48,199 nucleotides of DNA, from positions 1 to 48,199 of the forward strand of contig SVFI01000019.1 of NCBI GenBank assembly GCA_015056905.1, given 5' to 3'. How positions within the stretch are numbered: position 1 is the first letter of the stretch; each line of letters starts with the position of its first letter. Shown piece after piece: positions 18,443 to 26,938 of the stretch. Made by a program: the position numbers and the translations under genes. Under the pieces are notes generated by a model that was not told where the DNA came from, did no database searches, and saw nothing but the letters and a program-made list of their open reading frames with translations. The DNA is from Lachnospiraceae bacterium (GTDB lineage Bacteria > Bacillota > Clostridia > Lachnospirales > Lachnospiraceae).

Positions 18443-19695
18443 TCTTTGTTCCCTTTCTTTCGCAAAATGTCATATTTTTCTGCTTGCCCCGAAAGCGTTA
18501 CCTTAAGCTTTTGCTGCGGATGCGGAGCACTCTCCTGCTCCTGTCCGTCCTCATTCCGAATCGAAAGCACCTCTACCTCCAAATTGCTTCCGTCCGGTTT
18601 CATAATCTCTATCATCTCACCGACGCTGAACTTGTTGCGCTGCTCAACCGACACGATGCAGCCCCCCGGTTGCTGCGCGTCTCCGGCCGATGCCACATCC
18701 TCCACAATACCGAGATAAATGTAATCCTGCTCGTATGTGTTGCTATCGTAAATCTGCGTCGTTTCATCCGGCTTACCGAAATAAAATCCGGTCGTAAACT
18801 GCCGGTACGTGCACTTGGAAATCTCCTCACGGCACCAAGGAAGCAACTTTTCATACGCCTCCTGTGATTCAAAATACGCATCAATCGCCTTGCGGTACGT
18901 ACGCGCAACCGTCGCCACATAAAGCGCAGTTTTCATACGACCTTCTATCTTAAAACTGTCAATTCCCGCATCTACCATCTCCGGTACATGCTCAATCATA
19001 CACAAATCCTTGGAATTGAAAATATAGGTTCCTCTCTCATTTTCATACACCGGAAGATATTCGCCCGGTCTCGACTCCTCCACGACCGCGTATTTCCAGC
19101 GGCACGGATGTGTGCACGCACCTCTGTTTGCATCGCGGCCTGTAAAATAATTGCTCAAAAGACAACGGCCGGAATAGGAGATACACATTGCTCCGTGAAT
19201 AAAGCTTTCAATTTCCATATCATCGGGAATCGCCTCGCGAATTTGCTTAATCTCACGCAAAGAGAGTTCCCTTGCGCTAACCACGCGCTTAATTCCCTGC
19301 TCATACCAAAAACGATACGTCATATAGTTCGTATTGTTCGCCTGTGTGCTCAAATGAATCTCTATCTCCGGACAATTAGCTTTTGCTAACATTATCATAC
19401 CCGGGTCTGACACTATAATAGCATCCGGTTTCAGAACTGCAAGCTCTTTAAAATATTCCGCCGCAGCCTCCATATCATAGTTGTGTGCAAGGATATTTGC
19501 CGTCACATAAACAAGCGCGCCGTGTTCATGCGCAAACGCAATCCCCGCCGCCATGTCTTCTTTTGAAAAATTCTTTGCTTTGGCGCGCAGACTGAACGCC
19601 TCGCCACCGATATACACAGCATCCGCACCGAATATCACTGCTGTTTTAAGTACCTCCAGGCTACTCGCCGGGATAAGTAACTCAGGTTTTCTCAT
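18439..19695 (-). CDS. U32-family protein, probable tRNA uridine hydroxylation factor (TrhP-like)
   Basis: U32 proteins were first called collagenase-like peptidases, but TrhP members are needed for 5-hydroxyuridine at tRNA position 34 (B. subtilis TrhP1/TrhP2, E. coli TrhP). This 418-residue protein matches the longer TrhP2/YrrO size. It has the TIM-barrel start KPELLIPASSLEVLKTAV, and cysteines in GAMCISYSGRC (CX6C) and GACTHPC (CX3C) that would hold an Fe-S cluster, plus the C-terminal beta-barrel. The adjacent methyltransferase (19707) is TrmR-like and would methylate the hydroxyl, which strongly supports the tRNA role over a protease role. It overlaps glnN by four bases. Confidence 0.88.
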   Translation of the reverse strand: MRKPELLIPASSLEVLKTAVIFGADAVYIGGEAFSLRAKAKNFSKEDMAAGIAFAHEHGALVYVTANILAHNYDMEAAAEYFKELAVLKPDAIIVSDPGMIMLAKANCPEIEIHLSTQANNTNYMTYRFWYEQGIKRVVSARELSLREIKQIREAIPDDMEIESFIHGAMCISYSGRCLLSNYFTGRDANRGACTHPCRWKYAVVEESRPGEYLPVYENERGTYIFNSKDLCMIEHVPEMVDAGIDSFKIEGRMKTALYVATVARTYRKAIDAYFESQEAYEKLLPWCREEISKCTYRQFTTGFYFGKPDETTQIYDSNTYEQDYIYLGIVEDVASAGDAQQPGGCIVSVEQRNKFSVGEMIEIMKPDGSNLEVEVLSIRNEDGQEQESAPHPQQKLKVTLSGQAEKYDILRKKGNKE

Positions 19696-19706
19696 GTTCT
19701 TTCTCC

Positions 19707-20348
19707 TTATTTTTTGACTGAAAGAGTAATGCCGTCTCCAACCGGAAGAATGGATGTCTGAAGCTGCTCATGATTCTTGAGTTCATACAGGTAATCCCTC
19801 ATGCGCGCATGAATCGTACGGTTGCGACGCGTCACCGCATAACGCGACTCAATCACATCCCCGTCCTGCAGCACATTGTCCGAAAGCAAGACACCACCCT
19901 GTCTGAGCAGACGCATGATGTCCGGCAAGAAATGTATGTACTGCCCCTTCGCTGCGTCCATGAAAATCAAATCATATTCCCCCGTAAGATTTGCAAGCAC
20001 ATCCGTCGCATCTCCCTCTATCAGAGTAATCTTATCCGACTTACCGTATTTCTCAAAATTATCACGTGCAATCGGTATCCGCTTTTCGTATTTTTCTATT
20101 GTTGTAATATGCGCATCCGCTGGCATATATTCACTCATCAGTAACGCAGAAAAACCGATGGCAGTTCCGACTTCCAGAATCTGCCTCGGTTTATTCATCG
20201 TAAGCAACGTTTTTAAAAAACTCTGCATTTCCTTGCGAATGATCGGAACTTCCGTATCTATCGCATATTTTTCAAGCTCCTCCAGATAGGGAATTTCTTC
20301 CTTCTCAAAAGAATTCATAAAATCAACATATCTCTGTTCTACGATCAC
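19707..20348 (-). CDS. SAM-dependent O-methyltransferase, TrmR-like
   Basis: A 213-residue class I methyltransferase of the COG4122/methyltransferase 3 family: SAM-binding ILEVGTAIGFSALLM near residue 56, DLIFMDAAKGQY near 130 and VLLSDNVL near 153. In B. subtilis the equivalent gene beside trhP1/trhP2 is trmR, which converts 5-hydroxyuridine-34 to 5-methoxyuridine in tRNA, so that is the best call here. The start is GTG directly after the TAA of the MltG-like gene (no bases between), with GGAGACGGAG inside the upstream gene as binding site. The U32 gene follows after 11 bases. Confidence 0.87.
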   Translation of the reverse strand: MIVEQRYVDFMNSFEKEEIPYLEELEKYAIDTEVPIIRKEMQSFLKTLLTMNKPRQILEVGTAIGFSALLMSEYMPADAHITTIEKYEKRIPIARDNFEKYGKSDKITLIEGDATDVLANLTGEYDLIFMDAAKGQYIHFLPDIMRLLRQGGVLLSDNVLQDGDVIESRYAVTRRNRTIHARMRDYLYELKNHEQLQTSILPVGDGITLSVKK

Positions 20349-20756
20349 TTACTCCGTCTCCTCTTCCTCCGACTCCCCGTCGGTTCCTTCCTCCGCCATC
20401 GCTGCCATGATTTCAAGCATCTCCTCGGACTTCATGGAAGTGTTGAGCGTATAAACACCCGGAAGAAGTTTATCATTGTACTCAAGAAGATACGCCTGTA
20501 CGAGGAAAATCTTCGCATCGGAAATAAGACCTCTTCTCTCTAAGGTTTCACCGATATCCAGAATCTCATCATCCGTCTCTACCGTAATGCTGACATCGCG
20601 TCCCGGCGAAATTTCCATCGCCGCATCCGAAAATACCATATACCCGAAATGATAGGAATACATGGCAGCTCTGTAAATCAGCAGAACGACAATACACGAA
20701 ATCGACAATCTGAAAAACATATTCAGAATGGCTATAAGTACCTGTTTTATGCTCAC
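20349..20756 (-). CDS. Miniature MltG-like membrane protein without a catalytic domain
   Basis: A 135-residue protein with a membrane anchor (about residues 10-30), a small LysM-like/YceG N-domain (SITVETDDEILDIGETLERRGLISD, residues 55-80, and LPGVYTLNTSMKSEEMLEIM) and an acidic tail. Full MltG endolytic transglycosylases have about 340-370 residues, and the catalytic Glu lies in a domain absent here. In the matching B. subtilis region the gene in this place is mltG (yrrL), so this is a reduced version at the ancestral position. It may be a scaffold or regulator. There is no frameshift; the next gene starts at its stop codon. Confidence 0.7.
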   Translation of the reverse strand: MSIKQVLIAILNMFFRLSISCIVVLLIYRAAMYSYHFGYMVFSDAAMEISPGRDVSITVETDDEILDIGETLERRGLISDAKIFLVQAYLLEYNDKLLPGVYTLNTSMKSEEMLEIMAAMAEEGTDGESEEEETE

Positions 20757-20771
20757 TTTCTTTCCTCTTTC

Positions 20772-21104
20772 CTAATCAAAATCCTCTGAGACCGCCTCTA
20801 CAATCGTCGCGGTTACCTTCTGTATCATACGACAAAGCGCAAGCTCCGCCGCCAAAAAATCATGCACAATGGGAATATCCCTCAAATGCTCGCTCTCTCG
20901 CTGAAACCGCTCCATTTCATCATACATGTTTTCCGGATAATTTCTTGTCTGAAGCTCGTAATTTCTGCGCCGATAATCATCCACCCGCTGTTTCAGTTCC
21001 GGTTGCCCGCTGATACGGTTCTTTTGTTCCTGATATTCACGGTAAACTTCCGTCTGTTTTAGTTTGACAATAAATTCACCGAGTTCTTCGTGTAATTCCA
21101 GCAT
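20772..21104 (-). CDS. YlbF/YmcA-family regulator
   Basis: The 110-residue helical protein has the YlbF fold signs: ELGEFIVKLKQTEVYREYQ at residues 8-26, then repeated helical heptads and a short C-terminal helix. In Bacillus, YlbF and YmcA form a complex with YaaT that modulates RNase Y. Here it lies 22 bases after the RNase J gene, suggesting a link to RNA decay (inference). Start at ATG 21104. Confidence 0.75.
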   Translation of the reverse strand: MLELHEELGEFIVKLKQTEVYREYQEQKNRISGQPELKQRVDDYRRRNYELQTRNYPENMYDEMERFQRESEHLRDIPIVHDFLAAELALCRMIQKVTATIVEAVSEDFD

Positions 21105-21126
21105 ACTTTTATCCTTACCCCGTGTT

Positions 21127-22779
21127 CTAAACCTCCATGATGATCGGAAGAATCATCGGACGTCTCTTGGTTTTTTTCCACACATATTCGTTCAGGGCAT
21201 CCTTCATAATATTTTTCATTCTGCCCCAATCCGAAATATTTCTGTTAATACAATCATCCAAAACCTCAGCCACAATCAGCTTAGCTTCGTCTAAAAGTTC
21301 ATCTGCCTCTCGTACATACACAAATCCGCGCGATACGATATCCGGTCCTGAAACCACATAATTGTTCTCACAGTCGAGCGCAACAACAACAATCAAAATA
21401 CCGTCCTCGGCCAGATGCTGTCTGTCGCGAAGCACAATATTTCCGACATCTCCGACGCCGAGACCGTCCACAAAAATGGAACCGACCGGAACTCTTCCCG
21501 TCACTTCCGCCGCCTCTTCATCCAGTTCAAGCACCTCTCCGGAACGAAGAATAAAGATATCATCCTTGTCCATTCCGAGCTCTCTTGCAAGATTTGCCTG
21601 TGCCTTAAGATGGCGGTATTCACCGTGCACCGGTATCGCATATTTCGGCTGCACCAAAGAATAAATCAATTTAATTTCTTCCCTGCACGCATGGCCGGAT
21701 ACATGTGCATCCTGAAAAATAACATCCGCGCCTTTCGCATATAACTCATTGATAACCTTAGAAACCGCCTTCTCATTTCCCGGAATCGGATTGGAAGAAA
21801 AAATGACCGTATCGAGTGGCCCGATATGAATCTTTCTGTGCATTCCGCTCGCCATACGGCTGAGCGCAGCCATACTTTCACCCTGACTTCCCGTTGTGAT
21901 AATCACGGTCTTTTCATCCGGATAATTCTTAATCTGCTCAATGTCAATGAGCGTATTTTCCGGAATGCTGATATATCCCAAGTTCATGGCAGTATCAATG
22001 ATATTTACCATGCTTCGTCCTTCTACGACTACTTTTCTGCCGTATTTGTAAGCAGAATTGATAATCTGCTGTACACGGTCCACGTTGGATGCAAACGTTG
22101 CAATGATAAGACGCGTGTTTGCATGCTCCGAAAAAATATTGTCAAACGCCACTCCCACTGTCTTTTCGGAAGGCGTAAATCCCGGTCTCTCCGCATTCGT
22201 ACTGTCACACATCAACGCCAGCACGCCCTTTTTACCGAGTTCTGCAAATCTCTGCAGGTCAATCGCATCACCGTAAACCGGTGTATAATCCACCTTAAAG
22301 TCTCCCGTGTGTACGACCACCCCGGCCGGTGAATAAATTGCCAGTGCGGCTGCATCCGCAATACTGTGGTTTGTTCTGATAAACTCCACACGCATCTGTC
22401 CGAGATTGATATGCTGACCGAATTTCACGACTTTTCTCTTTACCGCTTTATCCAGTCCGTGCTCAGACAATTTTCGTTCAATAACACCCATCGTGAGATT
22501 GGTCGCATAAATCGGGACCGGAAGCTCTTTGAGTACATAAGGGAGCGCACCGATGTGGTCCTCATGTCCGTGTGTAATCATAAAGCCTTTGACTCTGTCC
22601 GCATTCTCCTTCAAATACGTGACATCCGGAATCACAAGATCAATACCGAGCATGTCGTTTTCCGGAAATGCAAGTCCGCAGTCCACGACAATAATACTGT
22701 CCTCATATTCAAAGGCAGTAATGTTCATTCCGATCTGCTCTAATCCACCCAATGGTATGATTTTAAGCTTACTATTCAA
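21127..22779 (-). CDS. rnj: Ribonuclease J
   Basis: A metallo-beta-lactamase/beta-CASP nuclease with 5'-3' exonuclease and endonuclease activity, central to mRNA decay and rRNA maturation in Firmicutes. The 550 residues include the zinc motif THGHEDHIGALP near 73, GDFKVDYTP, the beta-CASP region (DSTNAERPGFTPSEKTV) and HVSGHACREE, with the RNase J C-terminal domain. The start is TTG 22779: GGAGG lies eight bases upstream and the product begins NSKLKIIPLGGLEQIGMN, the standard RNase J N-terminus. A non-ATG start for such a central enzyme may reflect tuned expression. Confidence 0.95.
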   Translation of the reverse strand: MNSKLKIIPLGGLEQIGMNITAFEYEDSIIVVDCGLAFPENDMLGIDLVIPDVTYLKENADRVKGFMITHGHEDHIGALPYVLKELPVPIYATNLTMGVIERKLSEHGLDKAVKRKVVKFGQHINLGQMRVEFIRTNHSIADAAALAIYSPAGVVVHTGDFKVDYTPVYGDAIDLQRFAELGKKGVLALMCDSTNAERPGFTPSEKTVGVAFDNIFSEHANTRLIIATFASNVDRVQQIINSAYKYGRKVVVEGRSMVNIIDTAMNLGYISIPENTLIDIEQIKNYPDEKTVIITTGSQGESMAALSRMASGMHRKIHIGPLDTVIFSSNPIPGNEKAVSKVINELYAKGADVIFQDAHVSGHACREEIKLIYSLVQPKYAIPVHGEYRHLKAQANLARELGMDKDDIFILRSGEVLELDEEAAEVTGRVPVGSIFVDGLGVGDVGNIVLRDRQHLAEDGILIVVVALDCENNYVVSGPDIVSRGFVYVREADELLDEAKLIVAEVLDDCINRNISDWGRMKNIMKDALNEYVWKKTKRRPMILPIIMEV

Positions 22780-22849
22780 TTATCTTTCCTCCGAATTCTA
22801 TAAATAGAACTTTTCATTTTAATTTAGTATTGGTTGCTTTACTGCCGGA

Positions 22850-23119
22850 TTATTCCTCGTCTTCTACAAAAGTGACATCATCCAGCTCGCTTTCAAATAT
22901 TGCAGCCACTGCCTCAAGCTCCTTGTCGTCCGAAACCACAACATAGGTGCTCTCATCACCGTGCTCTGCCGTCACATCTTTTAAAATCAGCGCCTGTGCA
23001 TCACCTTCTTCCCTGTCTGTCACAAGAAGATAATCCACCCCGCCGAGCCGTGTTTTCTCTAATACAAAAAGCTGTATTGCCTCTTCTTCCGTTTCCGGTG
23101 TAAATGTAATCTTTTCCAT
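22850..23119 (-). CDS. DUF1292 protein (YrzB-like)
   Basis: An acidic 89-residue protein with the DUF1292 pattern: a beta-strand EEEAIQLFVLEKTRLGGVDYLLVTD followed by ALILKD and a C-terminal acidic tail. The family is nearly always next to yqgF/ruvX and ireB (yrzL-yrrK-yrzB in B. subtilis), as here, but has no established activity. It starts eight bases after ruvX. Confidence 0.85.
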   Translation of the reverse strand: MEKITFTPETEEEAIQLFVLEKTRLGGVDYLLVTDREEGDAQALILKDVTAEHGDESTYVVVSDDKELEAVAAIFESELDDVTFVEDEE

Positions 23120-23127
23120 CTGCTCTC

Positions 23128-23577
23128 CTAAATCTGTCCTTCGGACACTTCCTTCTGATGATGAAGATAATCAAGATATCCCTGTAAAATATAAGAAGCA
23201 GCAATCGCATCGACATATTCCTTGCGATTTTCCCTGCGAATCCCTGCTTCCATCATCGTTTTATCTGCTGCAACGGTCGTCAATCGCTCATCCCAGAGCA
23301 CAACCTCAATTCCCGTACGGCGAAACAGCGCATCCGCGAACTCTCTTGACTTCTCAGCGCGTTCTCCCTCCGTCGCATTCATGTTCTTCGGTAAACCTAC
23401 CACAAACTTCTGTACTTCATACTCCTGCGCCAGCTCTTCGATTCTGGCGTACGTTTGTCTCAGCTTGTTCTCTGATTTGCGGCGCACAATTTCAAGACTC
23501 TGCGCGGTAAGCATCAGCGGATCGCTGACTGCCACCCCAACCGTCTTAGAGCCGACATCCAAGCCCATAATACGCAT
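23128..23577 (-). CDS. ruvX: Holliday junction resolvase-like YqgF/RuvX nuclease
   Basis: A 149-residue RNase H-fold protein: [16 protein letters not shown] with the first catalytic Asp, [24 protein letters not shown] with the second acid, and [13 protein letters not shown] with the last Asp. YqgF/RuvX in E. coli acts in 16S rRNA 5' processing; a recombination role has also been proposed. It sits 12 bases after ireB in the conserved ireB-ruvX-DUF1292 order. Confidence 0.93.
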   Translation of the reverse strand: MRIMGLDVGSKTVGVAVSDPLMLTAQSLEIVRRKSENKLRQTYARIEELAQEYEVQKFVVGLPKNMNATEGERAEKSREFADALFRRTGIEVVLWDERLTTVAADKTMMEAGIRRENRKEYVDAIAASYILQGYLDYLHHQKEVSEGQI

Positions 23578-23589
23578 ATCGTACCCTCA

Positions 23590-23853
23590 CTATTTCCAAT
23601 GGTTTGCTTTGATATACTCTTTGAGCATTTCCTCCACCAGCTCATCTCTCTCCACTTTCATGATGAGACTTCTGGCATTTTTGTGACTCGTGATATAAGT
23701 AGGGTCTCCGGACATAATGTAACCCACGATCTGGTTGACCGGATTATATCCTTTTTCACTCAGTGCTTCATATACGGTGGATAAAACAACTTTTACCCCT
23801 GTTTCCGGTTCCACTTCTACTTTAAAATATTGTGTGTTTCCTAAATCCTGCAT
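23590..23853 (-). CDS. ireB: IreB-family regulatory phosphoprotein (UPF0297)
   Basis: The 87-residue protein matches IreB/YrzL throughout ([49 protein letters not shown]). In Enterococcus faecalis IreB is phosphorylated by the Ser/Thr kinase IreK and influences cephalosporin resistance. It opens a ten-gene operon from the promoter at 23923-23951. B. subtilis has alaS upstream; here the upstream gene is mtaB. Confidence 0.93.
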   Translation of the reverse strand: MQDLGNTQYFKVEVEPETGVKVVLSTVYEALSEKGYNPVNQIVGYIMSGDPTYITSHKNARSLIMKVERDELVEEMLKEYIKANHWK

Positions 23854-23922
23854 TTCATCACACCCCTATCTTTCATTGTCGTAATTTAAAAAAATACATT
23901 TTTTCACTCGTATACCATTATG

Positions 23923-23951
23923 ATTATAACACTACTTTGCGATAAACTCAA
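23923..23951 (-). promoter_or_regulatory. SigA-type promoter for the ireB operon
   Basis: TTGAGT, 17 bases, perfect TATAAT on the minus strand. The -35 overlaps the mtaB stop codon, so the operon is driven from immediately behind mtaB. The leader to the ireB ATG is about 65 bases. Confidence 0.8.
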
Positions 23952-25324
23952 TTCTTTTGCGCAAAAACCGTCTCTTCATCAAGCATATCCGTCAGCGTGC
24001 ACATAATTTCGCAGTTGGTCACATCCTCCTCAGCGCAAAGTGCCACCTTAATGTAATTCTGCGTATGCCCAACCTGATACAAAACACCGTCGATCTCCTG
24101 CTCCTGCTCAAACAGTACAGACATTTCTTTCCCGATATGCTGCTTTCTGTATTCGAGCGAATGGTGCCTGTCCATCTCCAAAAGCCTGCTGCTTCTAATC
24201 TTTTTCTCCTGCTCCGTCAATTGTCCCTGCATCTTGGCTGCCACTGTTCCTTCACGCTTTGAGTAAGGGAACACATGCATCTCAAAAAACTTGATTTTTT
24301 CAAGAAAACGCACCGTCTCCCCGAATTCCTCCTCCGTCTCTCCCGGAAATCCGGTGATAACGTCCGTCGTGATAGCCGGATTGTTAAAATAGCGGCGCAA
24401 TATCTCCACGCCGTCCGCAAATTGCCCGCACGTATACCGGCGATTCATTCTCTCAAGAACACTGTCGCTTCCGCTTTGCAATGATAAGTGAAAATGCGGA
24501 CAGATTTTCGGCATTTCGGAAAGCGCTTTTGCAAACCCTTCCGTCACAATTCTCGGTTCCAGCGAACCGAGACGAATTCTCGTGATACCATCCACATCAT
24601 GAATTTTCTTTATAAGAGACAAAAGCTCATCCGAAGCGTCACTGCACCCCTCTGCCTCACGGTTTGCGTTGTAGGATTCTCCACGGAAATCAAGCCCATA
24701 AGAACTTAAATGAATTCCGGTCAGTACCACTTCCTTGTACCCTGCCTGCACGAGCCCCGTAATTTCTGCAAGGACATCCTCCGCACGTCTGGAGCGCACA
24801 CGTCCCCGCGCATAAGGAATGACACAGTAGCTGCAAAATTGGTTGCATCCGTCCTGTATTTTAATATACGCACGGGTATGCTCCGCCGTATGGGAAAGCC
24901 TCATTTCTTCATACTCTTTCTCACAGGCAATGTCCGTAATCGTTTTCCCCGAAAGCGTCTTTGCATCCGCCTGCTCACGTTTTTCCAAAAACTCCTCCAC
25001 AAGCTCCACAATCTGCTTTTTACGATTGTTTCCGATGGCAAGGTCAATACACGGATCACTTTCTATCTGCTCTTTTGCCGTCTGCACATAACATCCGACC
25101 GCCACGACAATCGCATCCGGATTCCTTTTCTTTGCACGATGAATCATCTGACGACTTTTACGATCTGCAATATTTGTTACTGTGCATGTATTTATGATGT
25201 AAATGTCCGCTTTTTGGTTAAAACTTACAATTTCATATCCGCTTTTTTGTAAAAATTGCTGCATTACGTCCAGTTCATAGGAATTCACCTTGCAGCCAAG
25301 GTTATGGAGTGCCACACTTTTCAT
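23948..25324 (-). CDS. mtaB: tRNA t6A37 methylthiotransferase MtaB
   Basis: A radical-SAM enzyme that converts t6A to ms2t6A at position 37 of tRNAs reading ANN codons. The 458 residues show the UPF0004 domain with three cysteines (LGCKVNSYE, NTCTVTNIAD, VGCYVQ), the radical-SAM triad CNQFCSYC (near residue 160) and a C-terminal TRAM domain. The start ALHNLGCKVN is typical of the MtaB rather than MiaB subfamily. It begins at 25324 and is divergent from the HPr-like gene, with about 100 bases shared. Its stop overlaps the ireB promoter. Confidence 0.93.
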   Translation of the reverse strand: MKSVALHNLGCKVNSYELDVMQQFLQKSGYEIVSFNQKADIYIINTCTVTNIADRKSRQMIHRAKKRNPDAIVVAVGCYVQTAKEQIESDPCIDLAIGNNRKKQIVELVEEFLEKREQADAKTLSGKTITDIACEKEYEEMRLSHTAEHTRAYIKIQDGCNQFCSYCVIPYARGRVRSRRAEDVLAEITGLVQAGYKEVVLTGIHLSSYGLDFRGESYNANREAEGCSDASDELLSLIKKIHDVDGITRIRLGSLEPRIVTEGFAKALSEMPKICPHFHLSLQSGSDSVLERMNRRYTCGQFADGVEILRRYFNNPAITTDVITGFPGETEEEFGETVRFLEKIKFFEMHVFPYSKREGTVAAKMQGQLTEQEKKIRSSRLLEMDRHHSLEYRKQHIGKEMSVLFEQEQEIDGVLYQVGHTQNYIKVALCAEEDVTNCEIMCTLTDMLDEETVFAQKN

Positions 25325-25358
25325 TGGTTTCCTCGCTTTTTTTTGTAAGGTTTTCGGC

Positions 25359-25390
25359 TTGACTTTTCAAACTCCTGCATTTAGTATAAT
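25359..25390 (+). promoter_or_regulatory. Promoter of the plus-strand HPr-like gene
   Basis: TTGACT followed at 17 bases by TAGTAT, or at 20 bases by a perfect TATAAT (25385-25390). The overlap of these boxes makes the exact -10 uncertain. The core TAGTATAATA also contains TATACT on the other strand, so the two divergent promoters may overlap. Confidence 0.65.
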
Positions 25391-25425
25391 AGGCGAAGGT
25401 ATAAAGAAAAAGGAGGATTTTGAAA

Positions 25426-25656
25426 ATGAAAACAGTACAGATTTCTTTAAATTCAATCGACAAAGTAAAATCATTCGTAAATGATATTACAAAATTTGAT
25501 TATGATTTCGATTTAGTATCAGGAAGATACGTAATCGACGCTAAATCTATCATGGGTATCTTCAGTTTAGACCTTTCTAAACCGATCGACTTAAACATCC
25601 ATGTAGAAGACGGCGCAGAAGATGTTATGGAAGTTCTCAAGAACTACACAGTATAA
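25426..25656 (+). CDS. HPr-family protein without the phosphocarrier histidine
   Basis: This 76-residue protein has an HPr fold: the stretch DAKSIMGIFSLDLSKPIDLNI matches HPr around Ser46 (KSIMG) and the following strand, and the length is close to the usual 85-88. The N-terminal His15 region (GxHARPA) is replaced by SLNSIDKVKSFVNDI, so enzyme I phosphotransfer is excluded, while the Ser46-like serine is retained and could still be seen by HPr kinase (inference). ATG 25426 has AGGAGG nine bases upstream; the TTG at 25420 is too close to it. Codons are those of a highly expressed gene, and it has its own promoter and terminator. It is the only clear plus-strand gene. Confidence 0.8.
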   Translation: MKTVQISLNSIDKVKSFVNDITKFDYDFDLVSGRYVIDAKSIMGIFSLDLSKPIDLNIHVEDGAEDVMEVLKNYTV

Positions 25657-25683
25657 TCTTCACTCTTCACACCGATATTAGTA

Positions 25684-25712
25684 AGAACAGGGCATCTGCC
25701 CTGTTCTTTTTA
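25684..25712 (+). terminator. Terminator of the HPr-like gene
   Basis: A 10-bp perfect stem AGAACAGGGC-atct-GCCCTGTTCT with following TTTTAA. It lies between convergent genes (HPr-like and thiI); the same hairpin read on the minus strand lacks a good U-run. Confidence 0.85.
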
Positions 25713-25742
25713 ATTTCACAATTCAGCCATGCGGCTCAGCCA

Positions 25743-26921
25743 CTACTTAATCTCAATAATCTCTCTCGTATCAAGCGCTGTCTGCACAAGACCGTCAATC
25801 ACATCCTCTAAATTTTTCTCGTGACCGCGAATGACATTGACATTCGGTTTGGTCACCGGATGTTTTGCCACAAAAATCGTACAACAATCCTCAAACGGCT
25901 GAATCGACGTCTCATAGGTGTTGATTTTTTCGGAAATATCCACAATATCCTGCTTATCAAATGCGATGAGCGGACGATAAACCGGAAGCTCACACACTTC
26001 GTTTGTAGAAATCAGGCTCTGCATCGTCTGCGATGCCACCTGTCCGATACTCTCACCCGTCACAAGCCCCAGACATCCTGTTTCCCTCGCAATCATCTCC
26101 GCAATGCGCATCATATAACGGCGCATGATAATCGTCAGTTCGTCATGCGGACATTTCTCGTAAATCGCAAGCTGGATATCCGTAAAATTAATCACATGAA
26201 GATTCATCGGTCCCGCATAGGCAGAAACATATTTGGCAAGGTCGACCACCTTCTGCTTTGCACGCTCGGATGTATAAGGCGGCGCATGGAAATAAGTCGC
26301 CTCAAGCTTCACACCTCGTTTGCTGATCATATAACCTGCCACCGGCGAATCGATTCCTCCGGAGAGAAGCAGCATAGCCTTTCCTCCCGTGCCGACCGGC
26401 ATTCCGCCCGGTCCCGGAATCGTCTCTGAGTAAATATAAATTTTTTCACGAATTTCCACGCTGAGCTCAATCTCAGGATTGTGTACATCCACCTTCATCT
26501 CCGGATACGCATCTAAAATCACGCCTCCGAGCTCACAGTTGATTTCCATCGAACTCATCGGATAGTTTTTGCGCGCGCGTCTCGCAAACACCTTAAAAGT
26601 CTTGTTCTTCTCCGGATACACCTTTCCGATATAATCCACAATCGTCCCGGAAAGCTTTTCAAATCCTTCATCCTCCACATAAATCATCGGGCAGATTCCC
26701 GAAATACCGAACACCTTTTTCAGTGCCTCCACCGTCTCATCGAAATCGAACTCCGACACTGCGTCTACGTAAATACGTCCCTGTGTTTTGCGAATCTTAA
26801 ATTCTCCTTCCACCTTTTCAAGTGCGAAACGAATCTGGTCCACAAGCGCATCCTCAAACATATAACGGTTGCGTCCTTTCACTCCGATTTCTGCGTACTT
26901 AATCAAAAATGCTGTAAACAT
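25743..26921 (-). CDS. thiI: tRNA 4-thiouridine synthase ThiI
   Basis: ThiI adenylates and thiolates uridine 8 of tRNA. The 392-residue protein has the N-terminal ferredoxin-like and THUMP domains (to about 165) and a PP-loop (SGGIDSP at 187-193), with C346/C347 in EDCCTIF near the conserved catalytic cysteine of E. coli ThiI. The C-terminal rhodanese domain of the enteric enzyme is absent, as in Bacillus, where sulfur comes directly from a dedicated cysteine desulfurase (NifZ). That partner is the next gene upstream (26939), 17 bases away. Confidence 0.95.
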   Translation of the reverse strand: MFTAFLIKYAEIGVKGRNRYMFEDALVDQIRFALEKVEGEFKIRKTQGRIYVDAVSEFDFDETVEALKKVFGISGICPMIYVEDEGFEKLSGTIVDYIGKVYPEKNKTFKVFARRARKNYPMSSMEINCELGGVILDAYPEMKVDVHNPEIELSVEIREKIYIYSETIPGPGGMPVGTGGKAMLLLSGGIDSPVAGYMISKRGVKLEATYFHAPPYTSERAKQKVVDLAKYVSAYAGPMNLHVINFTDIQLAIYEKCPHDELTIIMRRYMMRIAEMIARETGCLGLVTGESIGQVASQTMQSLISTNEVCELPVYRPLIAFDKQDIVDISEKINTYETSIQPFEDCCTIFVAKHPVTKPNVNVIRGHEKNLEDVIDGLVQTALDTREIIEIK

Positions 26922-26938
26922 GTTTTCTCCTTTTCTCT

